From: Cryptomeria japonica
Taxonomy: Eukaryota > Streptophyta > Pinopsida > Cupressales > Cupressaceae
Assembly (NCBI RefSeq): GCF_030272615.1
Contig: NC_081405.1
Span: forward strand, 606,582,677-606,646,676
Direction of reading: 5' to 3'
DNA length: 64,000 nt
Shown: positions 33,699-46,440 of the stretch, one piece after another
Numbering within the stretch: the stretch's first letter is position 1
How the letters are laid out: every line of letters begins with the position of its first letter
Position numbers and translations under genes: made by a program
The notes under the pieces: generated by a model
The model's database searches: none
Seen by the model: the letters and a program-made list of their open reading frames with translations, nothing else
What the model was told of the DNA's origin: nothing

Positions 33699-34274
33699 CT
33701 AACTATGAGAAACATCACTTGATTCTGCAATGGAAGATATCTTAGGTGGGATGGGTTCAACATCGTTAAGGTACATGGCTAAGTCATGATCATTGGAAAA
33801 GACATTCAGTTCGAGGTTGTCTAAATTATCCCAATCAATTAGTTCAGGATGCAAAAGGGGTAAATCATAATCACTATCATCATTAGGTGTTTCAATGTTC
33901 ATGACATAATGATCATAACTTAGCGTAGAATAGGTACTTTCATAGATTAAATGTTTTTGAGAATTGTCTTTCTCAAGCATTTCTGAATTAGTCTTAACAA
34001 AATTAATATTAGCATTTTGTAGTTCACACTCAAGTGGTTCTTCAACTGACGTTTGTCCCTTAAATGAATGGATTATATCCACACGCACATCTTTGATACT
34101 GCAAATTCCTTCTTGATTGATCTCATTTGTATTTAGAAGTTGACATATTTGTGCACATGGTAAAGTGGATTTTTTTAATAGATTTTGTCTCCTTTCAAAC
34201 TCAACTTCTTCTGGACTAATAGTCAATCCATCTTGACTATCTCTTAGTTCTTCTATGGTTCTTCCATATCTGAT
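33699..34274 (-). pseudogene. E4 linker region upstream of reverse transcriptase, left part
   Basis: Open for 175 codons (TISPEEVEFERRQNLLKK; acidic, no domain). It is interrupted on its upstream side by E3 at 34275 and resumes at 41899. It is the acidic spacer between protease and reverse transcriptase that Tat-type elements often have. Confidence 0.6.
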
Positions 34275-35880
34275 TGATAACTCAATGATGAACCACTAGT
34301 ACCAAACTGGTACTAAGAGGGGGGGGTGAATCAGTACAAACACAAATACCAGTCCAAAACTGGTTTGACGGCAAATACTCCAAATGACTAATAAACAGGG
34401 ATATCAGTAAAATAGAGTGCAACCGGTAACATCCAGTATATCTCAATCAGTCATGAACAGGTCACTCAATAAGCTTTCCTCTTAGCTCAATACCACAATA
34501 TCATTATATTTTCATGCATAAACAAGAAAACTTAACCATCAGATCTTCACAATAGTGAGTTCAATATGTTTTATAGACAGGCATAAAACATAGAACCTTC
34601 ATGTGCTTAACAGATAAAATAAAGCATCACAAGACAAGCATTTCACATGACACACATATTTTTCACGTGGAAACCCAACTAGGAAAAACCACGGTGGGGA
34701 TGAATACCCACAAGCTGCTTTTTGAACTCTTTGGAAATTTGCTATGTTAGGAGCCTTATCCAGTTAAGGACATTACAATTGGTTCTGGTAGGAACCAATC
34801 CTGTTAGGGATCACCCGGTTAAGGGTTAAACCTGGTAGGGTCACCTTGTTAGAGGATTTTAAGAACTCAATAGCTAAAAGGATCTCCTAAGCTTCTCTAG
34901 CTTCTCAGAACTCATTAGCCTCAAGTTACCTAGTTAAGGGATTTGAAACAAGCTGGTTAAGACCACCCGAATTAAGGGATTTTGAATCAAGCCAGTTAAG
35001 GCTACCCTATTAGGGGATTTTACATCTGTTGAAGTGGTTAGAGATCAATAGGTATTACAATGATCTATTAACAGCACTCAATGCTAATGCAGATCCATTT
35101 TGGCACCTCTTCACCTTCTGCACATTCACTTTGCAGATATCTCTTCTCTCCTTTGGTCTGGCAAGAATCACGTATCACTTCCCTTGGATACACACTCACA
35201 ACTTTTTCCAACAACCTCAGATAGAAACCCAACATCAACCTTATAGGAAACATACAGGTCGGTAGCAAAAACCCTAAACCCTAAACCTGTCATGTTGAGC
35301 AATTCAAAATGGTTCGATCCTAACCATTGAATCATACTGCATTAAATGCAACAATCTTGAATCGATCTCAAGACATTCTCCATCGTCCATTATCCACCAT
35401 TTTCATGGCGGCTGATAAGCCATCATGAGTTATCACTGTTTGACAAACTTCGCACATTCCCAAGGTAGATAGGAATAGTCATCTTCATGCAAGATCCTTC
35501 ATGCGCATAGAGCTTACATGGCAACACGATCTGTCCTCCATCATACTACTAACTCATCACACAAGGATCATCGATTGAGTCACACAGACTTGAGGTACTC
35601 CAATCGGAAACCCCGAAGTGGAAGCTGCCTACCAACCGATAGTCATACGGTGCTTCCATGTGCCGGTTCCCATAACTACATGCTAGTTCATCTTTGAACA
35701 AATATGCCACTTCACTTTGGCATATAAACTGGTTCACACAAATGATAGTTCCTCTCTCTTTACTTATCACATGTGCCGGTTCACACTATGTCTCATATTG
35801 ACATCAATGACAACATACAATATCATTATGTCTTCATGCCGGCTCACATGAGGCTCATGCCGGTTCACGTAATGCCAACA
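34275..35880 (-). repeat. E3 3' LTR
   Basis: 1606 bp. The minus strand starts TGTTGGCATTACGTGAACCG and ends CATTGAGTTATCA. Confidence 0.96.
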
Positions 35881-36123
35881 ATCTCCCCCTTTGGCATTGA
35901 TGGCAATATATAAAAGATATCTTGTATGCTTCACATCTTCTCGCCATTTGTTGTAGATATCTTTTCGCTTCACTTCTTCTCCCCCTTTGACAACAATGCC
36001 AAAGTGGAGGTACAATCATCACTGTTTCCTCATGCTACTCCCCCTGAGGAGTAGCATCCTTAAACACACCAATCAACCAAAGATTTGTCTATCCAGTACC
36101 TGACTGATGTGGAACAACCACTT
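35881..36123 (-). other. E3 3' untranslated region and polypurine tract
   Basis: The minus strand ends CCATCAATGCCAAAGGGGGA plus GAT next to the LTR. The block is the same as in E2. Confidence 0.88.
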
Positions 36124-39100
36124 TTAGTTCACCTCTTGAAGGGGCAATACCCCTAATTCACCTCTCAAATGCACAAATGTTGTGTTTGGGAGAGGCTTGG
36201 TGAATATGTCTGCTAACTGCTCCTTACTGGACACATGCTCCAATGCAATCTCTTTATTCTGAACCTTTTCCCTCAAGAAATGATAGTTAAGCTCAAAATG
36301 CTTGGTTCTAGAATGTAAAACTGGATTCTTTGATATATTGATAGCACTTGTGTTATCATAGAATATACTTACTGGTTCAGATACAGGGATCTTGAAGCCT
36401 TCCAGTACATGCTTCATCCAGATTGTCTGAGTGCAGTTCATGAAAGCTGCAACATACTCCGCTTCTGCTGTAGACCGAGAGATACAACTTTGCTTTTTAC
36501 TCATCCATGAGACCAGTCTACCACCGAGAAAGAACGCACCACCAGTTGTGCTCTTCCGGTCATCCACATTACCAGCCCAATCAACATCTGTGAATACTTT
36601 CAGATTGAAATTATTGTTGTATGGGTACCACAATCCATAGTCAACTGTTCCCTTCAGATACCTAAGAATCGGCTTGACTGCATTTAAGTGAGATTCTCTT
36701 GGACTCTTCTGGAACCTTGCAGTGATGCCAACTGCATGTGCAATATCTGGTCTTCTATGCACTACATAATGCAACTTACCAATCATTGATCGATATTCCT
36801 TCTCATCAACCAATGCAGAATCATCCTTCTTTGTCAATTTGCAACCGATCACCATCGGTGTACCAACCGGTTCGCTATCTTCCATGCCAAAAGTCTTCAA
36901 CACTTCTTTGACATATTTGGACTGAGTGATGAAGATTCCATCTTTCATTTGCTGGATCTACAGTCCAATGAAGAACTTAATCTCCCCTATGACTGACATC
37001 TCAAACTCTTTCTTCATCTCATCAGTAAACTCATGACTCATCTTGTCATCTCCACCAAAGATGATGTCATCAACAAAAACTTCACAGATCAGAATCTGAT
37101 CTTCTTCAGACTTCAAGTAGATATTGCTATCTTCACTTGTTCTCTCAAATCCAATCTTCACAAGATGGGAATGTAGGCGCTCATACCATGCCCTAGGTGC
37201 TTGCTTCAGACCATATAATGCTTTATGTAGCCTACATACCATGTCACTATCTTCAGATAGGGTAAACCCATCTGGTTGCTCAATATATACCTCCTCTTCA
37301 AGTACACCCTTTAGGAATGTAGATTTTACATCCATTTGATATACCTTGAACCTCTTAAAAGCTGCATATGCAAGAAGCATACGAACTCCTTCCAATTTGG
37401 CTACAGGAGCAAAGGTTTCCCCATAGTCTTCACCTTCTTCTTGAGCATATCCTTTGCATACCAGTCTGGCTTTATTCCTAATCACTGTGCCATCCTCATT
37501 CAACTTATTTCTGAACACCCATTTTGTGCCAATGACATTTTTATGCACTGGTCTGGGTACCAAGGACCATGTACCATTTTTCTCTATTTGGTCAAGTTCT
37601 TCTTCCATTTCCTTGATCCAGTCTTCATCTTTATGAGCCTCTTTGAATGATTTAGGCTCAAATTCAGAGGTCATACATAAGTTTTCTTTGATCTTTCTTC
37701 TAGTAAGGATTCCTGCATCCTTATCACCTATGATCTGCTTGGGATCATGATTCAACTTGACATACCGAGGAATGGTCTTAATTGGTTCTTCTTGATTTTG
37801 TTTTTCATCCTCATCTTCATCAGTATCAACATTCACCAGTTCAGGAACACTGTTACTGGTATCAGGTTGACTGACAACCGGTTCCCAGAAGGATGCAACT
37901 GGTTCATTTACAACTTGATCACTGCTGGTTTTCTTAGTCTTCTCAGAGGATTCATCAACTCTTACATTGATGCTTTCCATAATTTCCTGAGTCCTATTGT
38001 TGTAGCACTTGAAAGCTTTACTCTTGGTGGAATATCCTAGAAATATTCCTTCATCACATTTAGCTTCAAATTTGCCCTGATGTTCACTCCTCTTGATGTA
38101 ACATTTGGTACCAAATACCTTAAAGTAGTTAACCACAGGTGTCTTATCGGTCCAATACTCATAAGGAGTTTTGTCCTTACCCTTTTTGATGAGTACCCGG
38201 TTCATAGTGTAGACTGCTGTGCTCACCGCTTCTCTCCAAAAGGTGTGAGAAACCTTTCCTTGGATCAACATGGTTCGAGCTACTTCAACCACAGTCCAGT
38301 TATTGCTCTCTATTAGGCCATTCTGCTATGGAGCCCGGGGGGCAAACAACTGTCTCTTGATGCCAAATTGTTCACAATACTTATTGAATTCACTTGAAGT
38401 GAATTCCCCTCCTTGATCAGTTCTGAGACATTTGATCCTTTTACCGCTTTCCTTCTCCACTAATGCTCTGAAAGCTTTGAATTTCCCAAAAGCTTCAAAC
38501 TTGTCTTTCAAGAATGTGACCCACATCATTCTTGAGCAGTCATCAGTGAGAATCATGAAGTACCTATCACCCTGCACACTTCTAGTTTTCATAGGACCAC
38601 ATAAATCAGTATGCACAAGATCAAGCAAGTTGTCAGCAGTGAAAGATTTACCTTTAAAGGTTGAGGAAGACATTTTCCCCAATTGACATTCTCTACACAG
38701 GGTATTATCTAGTTTGCTCAACACCGGTAACCCTCTAACTGCCTTGATCTTACTAGCCTTCATAATATTGTCAAAGTTCACATGGCAGAATCTCCTATGC
38801 CATATCCAGCTATCATCAATCTTAGCCATAAGACATGTACTTATATTTGCATTCTGATGAAATAGGTTACCTTTAGTCTACATGCCGGTGGCTACCAATT
38901 TACCATCTTTACCTTTGATTCTGCAAATTCCATTCTTGAATTGCAGAGTGAGACCACTGTTATTTAGTTGGGAAACACTTAGAAGGTTGTGTCTGAGACC
39001 ATCAACCCAGTACACATTGTCAACACTACTCTTTCCATTCAAAGAGATGGACCCTCTACCTTTGACCATGCATGGTGCATCATTACCAAAGCGAACCACA

Positions 39101-40215
39101 CCACCATCATACTCCTCTAAGGATAGAAACCTGCTCCGGTCACCAGTCATATGGTGAGAACAACCACTGTCAATGATCCACTCATTGGAATCATCAAACC
39201 AGGAGACAAGAGCCTTCTTGTCTGCCACATCTTCCTTTACAACAACAAACACAATGTCTTCATTCTCTTCATCTTCTGATTCCTCATTTGTGACACCTTC
39301 ATCAACTGCCACAAAACAATTTCTCTGGTTTCCTCCTTTGAATTTCTTGAACCTTTCTGGTTTATCCTTGTTATCACTATTAGGACAGTTCATAGCAATA
39401 TGTCCTATCCGGTTACAGGAGAAACATTTCAAAGGAAGCTTACCTTTATATTTACCGGTTCCTTTTGGAAATCTCCTAGCTAGAAGAGCTTCAAATTCTA
39501 TCAGAAACTCTTCATCTTTCATTTCTCTGTTCTGACTAGGTTCCCCACTAGTGCTAGTCTCTTTTCCTTTTCTGGATGGTATAGCAGAAGCTTTAAAAGC
39601 TGATTCTGTCTTTTGAACACTACCATCAAAACTATTTAGCTCATAGGCTGTCAACTTGGCTATGATGGAATCCAAGGATGCCTTAGACTTGTCTATTGAT
39701 CTCAACTCTTGAATAGCAGCAACCCTTATTGCATAGACCGGCAACAGGGATCTCTGGACTTTACTTACCACAATGGAATCTTCTATTTTGCCACCTACAC
39801 TCTTTATTTCTCCAACAATTGTTTTGATTCTTATTCTATACTGCTGAATGGTCTCTCCTTCAACCATCCACATGTCTTCAAGCTTTCCTCTCAAGCTCTC
39901 TTCCTTGGCCTGTTTTACATGCTCATCACCACCATAGATATTTTCAAGAGCATCCCATACCTCTTTGGGATTTGCCTCGTCCTGAACATCAATAAATTCA
40001 ATGTCAGATAGGCTACTGATGAGGGCTTCCATGACTTGCCCATTTTCTTGTATCTCTCTCTTTTGGTCATCGATGAGAGTACTGGTAGGAACACCATATA
40101 CATTTTCAACATAACTCCAGTGTTGAACACCCATGTTTTTGATGAATATCTTCATCTTGTCTTTCCATATACCAAAATTTTCCCTGTTAAACTTTGGACC
40201 TTCCCTCTTCATCAT
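36124..40215 (-). pseudogene. gag-pol: E3 gag-pol polyprotein with three in-frame TAG codons
   Basis: One frame, ATG 40215 to stop 36124-36126. Gag: KFNRENFGIWKDKMKIF at the start, UBN2 core, knuckle CFSCNRIGHIAMNC near 39410. Protease: WIIDSGCSHHM near 39170. Integrase: WHRRFCHVN with CREC, then DLVHTDLCGP, RTDQGGEF and NGLIESNN, so Asp, Asp and Glu are kept. Reverse transcriptase: [27 protein letters not shown], catalytic FVDD ([11 protein letters not shown]) near 37070. RNase H: FTDVDWAGNVDDRKST and FYDNTSAINISKNP; it ends ADIFTKPLPNTTF. TAG stops at 38878-38880, 38326-38328 (Gln expected in the P-x-QNG motif) and 36958-36960 (Gln expected in GLQI). All catalytic residues I can check are present. 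It would copy E3 and plausibly E2/E5 RNA. Confidence 0.93.
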
Positions 40216-40270
40216 TTGACTAGGCTCTTTTCCTCAAGCGATTAAGCTTACAACACAGAGGATCTGGAGA

Positions 40271-40282
40271 GCTCTGATACCA
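40271..40282 (-). other. E3 primer binding site (initiator tRNA-Met)
   Basis: The minus strand reads TGGTATCAGAGC, identical to the E2 site. Confidence 0.9.
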
Positions 40283-40284
40283 AT

Positions 40285-41893
40285 TGATAACTCAATGATG
40301 AACCACTAGTACCAAACCAGTACTGAGAGGGGGGGGGTGAATCAGTACAAACACAAATACCATTCCAAAACCGGCTTGACAGCAAATACTCCAAATGACC
40401 GATAAACAGGGATACCGGTAAAATAGAGTGCAATCGGTAGCATCCAGTATATCTCAATCAGTCATGAACCGGTCACTCAATAAGCTTTCCTCTTAGCTCA
40501 TTACCACAATATCATTATATTTTCATGCATAAACAAGAAAACTTAACCATCAGGTCTTCACAACAGTGAGTTGAATATGTTTTATAGATAGGCATAAAAC
40601 ATAGAACCTTCATGTGCTTAACAGATAAAATAAAGCATCACAAGACAAAAGCATTTCACATGACACACATATTTTTCACGTGGAAACCTAACTGGGAAAA
40701 AACACGGAGGGGATGAATACCCACAAGCTGCTTTTTGAACTCTTTGGTAGTCCACTCTGTTAGGAGCCTTATCCGGTTAAGGACATTACAATTGGTTCTG
40801 GTAGGAACCGATCCTATTAGGGATCACCCGGTTAAGGGTTAAACCTGGTAGGGTCACCTTATTAGAGGATTTTAAGAACTCAATAGCTAAAAGGATCTCC
40901 TAAGCTTCTCTAGCTTCTCAAAAACCATTAGCCTCGAGTTACCCAGTTAAGGGATTTGAAACAAGTCAGTTAAGACCACCTGATTTAAGGGATTTTGAAT
41001 CAAGCCAGTTAAGGCTACCCTGTTAGGGGATTTTACAACTTTTGAAGTGGTTAGAGATCAACAAGTATTACAATGATCTGTTAACAGTACTAAATGCTAA
41101 TGCAGATCCATTTTGGCACCTCTTCACCTTCTGCACATTCACTTTGCAGATATCTCTTCTCTCCTTTGGTCTGGAAAGAATCACATATCACTTCCATTGG
41201 ATACACACTCACAACTTTTTCCAACAACCTTAGATAGAAACCCAACATTGACCTTATAGGAAACATACAGGTCGGTAGAAAAAACCCTAAACCCTAAACC
41301 TGTCATGTTGAGCAATTCAAAATGGTTCGATCCTGACTGTTGAATCATACTACATTAAATGCAACAATCTTGAATCGATCTCAAGACATTCTCCATCGTC
41401 CATTATCCACCGTTTTCATGGCGGCTGATAACCCATCACGCGTTATCACCATTTGACAGACTTCGCACATTCCCGAGGTAGATAGGAATAGTCATCTTCA
41501 TGCAAGATCCTTCACACGCACAGAGCTTACGTGGCAACACGATCTGTCCTCCATCATACTGCTAACTCATCACACAAGGATCACCGATTGAGTCACACAG
41601 ACTTGAGGTACTCCAACCAGAAACCCCGAAGTGGAAGCTTCCTACCAACCGGTAGTCATACAGTGCTTCCATGTGCCAATTCCCATAACTACATGCCAAT
41701 TCATCTTTGAACAAATATGCCGCTTCACTTTGGCATATAAACTGGTTCACACAAATGCCAGTTCCTCTCTCTTTACTTATCACATGTGCCGGTTCACACT
41801 ACGTCTCATATTGACATCAATGACAACATACAATATCATTATGTCTTCATGTTGGTTCACATGAGGCTTATGTCGGTTCACATAATGCCAACA
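40285..41893 (-). repeat. E3 5' LTR
   Basis: 1609 bp. The minus strand starts TGTTGGCATTATGTGAACCG. Two bases separate it from the primer site. Confidence 0.96.
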
Positions 41894-41898
41894 CTGAT

Positions 41899-42429
41899 CT
41901 ATGCTTGCGCTTCTTGTGGCATTGCTTCTCTGTCTTTGTCGTTCCCTTTTCTTTTTGCATACACCTCTTTTCTCTGAATTCTGAGTTTCTCTTGTCTTCT
42001 TTCTAACTTCATCTTTTGTTCTGCAATAGACAAGTCTTCTTTCGTGATAGCCACTTGATCTTCATTGTGTTCCTTACTTGATGTAGTGGATAAGGCATCT
42101 GGACTCCATTCATATTCATTGGAATCTATTTCTGAATCCTTATCTAAGATTACCCCACTTTACCATATTGGAATGTCGTATGGTACAAAAAGTCCTCTGA
42201 TTTCTGTCATCTCTATTTTTACTGCTTCTGGAATATCTTGTTCAGATTTTGTCTTTGTTTGTATTTTTAGAACTTGTTGACAAGATTTTTCTTCACCTTG
42301 GATGATGATCTCCTCCTCTTTCTTTTCATGTTCTTCTTGCTTCTTTTGTTTATTGGTTACTATTTCGGTTGCTTTATGTAGCTTTTCTTGCCAATTTTCT
42401 TCTTTAGAAACTGATTTCTTTCTCCATTT
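41899..42429 (-). pseudogene. E4 linker region, right part
   Basis: Continuation of 33699-34274 beyond E3; Lys/Glu-rich, with frequent stops. No domain recognised. Confidence 0.45.
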
Positions 42430-44230
42430 TTATTGTTGATGATTATGTTGCTTTTGATTAGACTTCAGATATCCCAGCCCAGATTTATCTTCTGTGGATT
42501 GTGAGTGCAGATAAATAGGTTCTGAAATATCTTGATGTTGCTTACCAATTGGTCCTTTTCCTTCATATCCCATCTTTTGCATGATTTCATATCCTTTGCC
42601 ATATTGTTTTATGGGAATATTGACTTCTGCTGTTGTTGCTATAGTTTTGTCTTCATCCTTGTACAACCAACCGAGAATGCGTTTGTCTTCATTTTCCTTT
42701 GCAAGAGTTCAGCACTAACAAATGTTCCTTTAAATATATGTTTTGATCTTTCTGGTGGCTTTGATTGAATATCCATAGGCTTTCCATATGATTTAGGGGA
42801 AAGTGGAAAATTATGCAAAGAATATTTTCCCATTCCTTCATCATTTAACTTGAGCTTTTTTTCAAAAGTTTCCCATAACCTTGCTTGAATTTCTTTGGTA
42901 GAATATACCGATTCTCTGTTATGTGGAACTCTTGTATCTTGTGTTGGCTTCAAATTATTGCAATATTGACTGGAATCTGCAATTATAGTAATTTCTTTTC
43001 CTTCATGAGGAAATTTCACACATTGATGATATGTAGAAGGAATTGCTTGCATCTTGTGGATCCATGGCCTTCATAGAAGAATGTTGTAAGAGAGGTTCAA
43101 ATCTAAAACTTGACACAATGTATCCTTTTCCATAGGTCCTATCCTTATTGGTAGCACAACCGTTCCTTTAGAAGAACGTTCTACTTCATCATAAGCCTTG
43201 ATGGTTAGTTTCTTTTTTGGGTCTACTGCATTCTCTGAATATCCCAAGTCTTTTATCAAACTTAATGCACAAATGTTTAAGCCAACTCCTCCATCTATGA
43301 GCACACGTTTGACATGAGCTTTATTTATGGAGACTTCAACATGTAAAGGAGCATTGTGAGGATATTGTAAGGATGCATCATCATTTTCAGAAAATGATAA
43401 GCACTGAGGAGCTATAAGGTGTCCTACCATGTTTTGGAACTTATCTACATCCAAATCTTTTGAAACTATTGTTTCCACTAAAGCTTTCTCCAAAATTTCT
43501 TTATGCATAGGTGAAACCTTGAGAAGTTCCAAAATTGATATTTGAGCGGGTATTCCTTGTAATTGCTCCACTAAATTATATTTTTGTGGATTAGGTGTTG
43601 TGTCTTTTGCTATACCTAGAAAGGTAACCTTTGCTTTGCTTCTCGTGATAACATTTATTAGTTCTGAAGATGAATTTTCGTTAACAATTATCACATTTAC
43701 CACATCATTGTATGTATAAGTATAATTCACTTTGGCTTTTCCTTTGTCATCTTTTAATTGAGAGGATTCACCTTTGTCATAATTCGGAAGTGGAGTTTTG
43801 AAAGCCAAGTGTGATTCATTTGTCTTATGGCTATCCACTGTAATGGTTCCATTATCGATTAGATCTTGGATAAGGTGTTTCAATATCTGACAATCATTTG
43901 TTAGGTGTCCTTTATTCCGATGGTAATTGTAAAAATGATTATCTTTCCACCAATTGGGCTTGACTGGTGGTTCATAACTTCTTGCTTCTGGGAAAACAAT
44001 CAATTTGTTAGCAAGCAAAGTTTTTAGAGTTGATTCCAAAGATTCTCAAAAGTTTTTGAATTTCCTCCGCGGATTGGAGAAAAAGGACTTGGCTTTATTT
44101 TTTTCTGGATTGTTATTGCTTGGGATTTGGCTTGATAGATTAAAAATTGGTTGTTGTTGTTTTATAGTACTATTATTGTCATTCCCTTCATTGCTGACAT
44201 TCCTATTCTTTGACCAAAACTTGGGTTTGT

Positions 44231-44263
<33 letters not shown>

Positions 44264-45348
44264 ATAATTATTGTAAAGTTTTAGTTCTCCTTTCTTTACC
44301 ATTGAGTTCTCTATTTTTAGGCCATTCTCGATCATTTTGGAAAAAGAGGGAGGACATTGCATCCTTAGTCGATAACTCATTTCACTAATAAGATTATCAA
44401 TGAATATGTCCATTTTTTCTTGATCAGGTACATCTCGGGGATACTTGTTAAACATGTATTTCCATCATTGTAAGAAAATCATAAAGGATTCACAATTCTT
44501 TTTTTTAACATTGCAAAGATCCAACATTGTTATTTTATTTCTTATATTGCAGGAGTATTGTGAAATAAACCTATTCACAAGTTCTTCAAAGGATTTGATT
44601 GCGGATGGTAATCTTGAAAACCACTCCATTGATTGTCCATTTAAAATCCTAGGAAAAAGACGCATAAGGTAATTTTCATCATGAGCAAATTCCATGCTCA
44701 TAGTACAAAACTCCCTAATGTGATCTTGAGGATTAGATTTTCCATCGTATTTGTCATATTTAGGAATCTCGCAATGTTGCGGAAATGGTATCATATTCAG
44801 ATTTTTATCAAAAGGATATGGGCATATATCTTCTAATGTATATTTCTTGGAGCTTGTCCCATTTTGTATGTCTTGTATCTATTGTTGTAGAGTTTGTATT
44901 TGTTGAGTAAGGTTTGATAATGGATTATCCACATAGTTTCTCCTTGTTTCTTCGTGAGTTCTCTTATCACTATGTTCTTTTCTTTTGTCATCCCTCTCTT
45001 TCCTTGTTTCTTCATTGCTTTCTTTGTTCACATCTTTGTTATTTGGCTCATCTGTGTTTTGGGTGTTACTTGCCTCCACATCCTGTTTCAAGTTTTCTAT
45101 GTTAAAGTCTTGTGGTATTTTAGCTCCATATTTTGCCAACATCAAGAGATATTTTTCTTTTTGTTTTGCTAACAATTTTTCCATTAGTATATCAAATTTG
45201 AAATCTTGCTCGAGGTCTCTAATGGTGCTATTGATTGCTTCTTCATCAACAATGGTAAATCCAAGAGTGTGGAATATGGGAATATTTCTTCTTCCATTTT
45301 TTGTTGTTTTCTAAGTTGTTCGTGTTGGGCTCTAGTCCAAACTGGCAT
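42430..45348 (-). pseudogene. gag: E4 gag, protease and G-patch-like segment (broken)
   Basis: The minus-strand start is at 45348 (MPVWTRAQHEQLRKQQ), with a frameshift near 45255. Gag core: IPKYDKYDGKSNPQDHIREF near 44740, LFPRILNGQSMEWFSRLPSA near 44640. Poly-Thr from an AAC microsatellite at 44262-44234. Tat-type finger YHRNKGHLTNDCQILK near 43910. Protease: VLIDGGVGLNICALSLIKDL near 43290, keeping D-G-G. A stop at 43071 (GGA to TGA in L-G-R-P-W) is followed by RPWIHKMQAIPS. Then, at 42600-42480, YGKGYEIMQKMGYEGKGPIG and SGLGY look like a G-patch. G-patches follow the protease in some retroviruses and bind RNA. Gag and protease are firm; the G-patch is likely. Confidence 0.82.
44234..44262. 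repeat. GTT/AAC microsatellite inside E4 gag
   Basis: About ten GTT units on the plus strand; they encode a Thr run in the gag frame. Confidence 0.9.
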
Positions 45349-46421
45349 GTGATTTTTTCAAAGTTGGTGAAATTTCCAATGGACAAAGTCAATAGGTGAT
45401 TATTGGTTTAGGAAGATATGCTTTGTTGATCTTACCACTATTGTTTATTCATTGGGATAAAGTGTCTCTTTGTTGAAAGGCACATCTTTGTATAGTTTCA
45501 CCATCAAATTCTATACCACAACCACGTAAGTAGTGACGAAAATGGTGTAGGAATGTCCTATGTTTCAATAAGATCTTGCGATTGATATACAAGAATCTTA
45601 TCCTTTTCTGAGTAACTTTATAACCAGGTTTTCTTTTCTTAGGGTGATACTTAAAAGTCATAAAAGCATTTGGCAATTCACAAGTTTGTTTGATTCCGAT
45701 GTTGGTGCAATTTTGGTTTTGATATAACCTAGGTTCAAAATAGGAAAGATATATCCAAGATTAGGAACCTAGTATAGATTTGATCAAGCTTCATGATAGA
45801 GGATTTGATTATCCTGATGAGAAACTTGACAAAGATGTTGATTTTTTTTGCACTTAAGATGGTTGAATTGATAGCTTGTTAAATGTTGATGTTTATAGAA
45901 CCTTTTGGGAATAACCTATAGGATTAGTGACCTAGTTGTTTGAGCTAGTTTTTGACAATATGTGATGGTATAGAGACAATCTTACTTCAAGAATTATTTT
46001 GATATTGATGTTTTGACACTTCGATTTTGATCTGGTGTTTCAAGTGTTGAAAAGATTTTTGTATTACTCTTTTCAAACTTTTCTAGGAATTTGTTGGATT
46101 TTTGCTCACTTGTAGATGATAATTTTCTTCAATTTTTTACCGTTTGGAACATGTTACAGACATAGAAGACACAACGTTTAATAAACAAAATGCACAAGCA
46201 AGTAAAAATCCCTTGGCAGGCTGAGACAATAGTTGTTGAATCTTGCGTGGGGTTTCCCCTGAGGCTATGCTATTCAAAGCGGATATTTAGATGCTTGACC
46301 CCACTGGCTCCACCCTCAACACTCACTTCTTTAGGGCAGTCAAGCACCAGTTTCCATGAAAATTCCCCATGGAAAACTTTATATCTCTACTAATAACCAT
46401 ATGTATGTGAGCCGCTTCAGA
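45349..46421 (-). other. E4 5' leader
   Basis: Untranslated stretch between the candidate primer site and the gag start. A minus-strand frame at 45676-45449 (KYHPKKRKPGYKVTQKRIRF) is basic but unsupported. No other feature seen. Confidence 0.45.
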
Positions 46422-46440
46422 GGTTCGACCTCCTGCGCCA
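46422..46440 (-). other. Candidate E4 primer binding site
   Basis: The minus strand reads TGGCGCAGGAGGTCGAACC. It starts TGG and has the complement of a tRNA T-loop (GGTTCGA), so it could pair with a tRNA 3' end. The matching tRNA was not identified. Confidence 0.4.

Larger units (their letters stand above)
34275..41893 (-). mobile_element. E3: nearly intact Ty1/copia element (SIRE/Tork-like), inserted in E4
   Basis: 7619 bp with LTRs 34275-35880 and 40285-41893, each TG...CA. The 5-bp duplication is perfect: ctgat (34270-34274 and 41894-41898). Primer site TGGTATCAGAGC on the minus strand (40282-40271); polypurine tract 35892-35881. A single 1364-codon gag-pol frame (40215-36124) is interrupted only by three TAG codons, with no frameshift. 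By eye the first 300 bases of the two LTRs differ at about 19 sites, mostly transitions. Confidence 0.96.
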
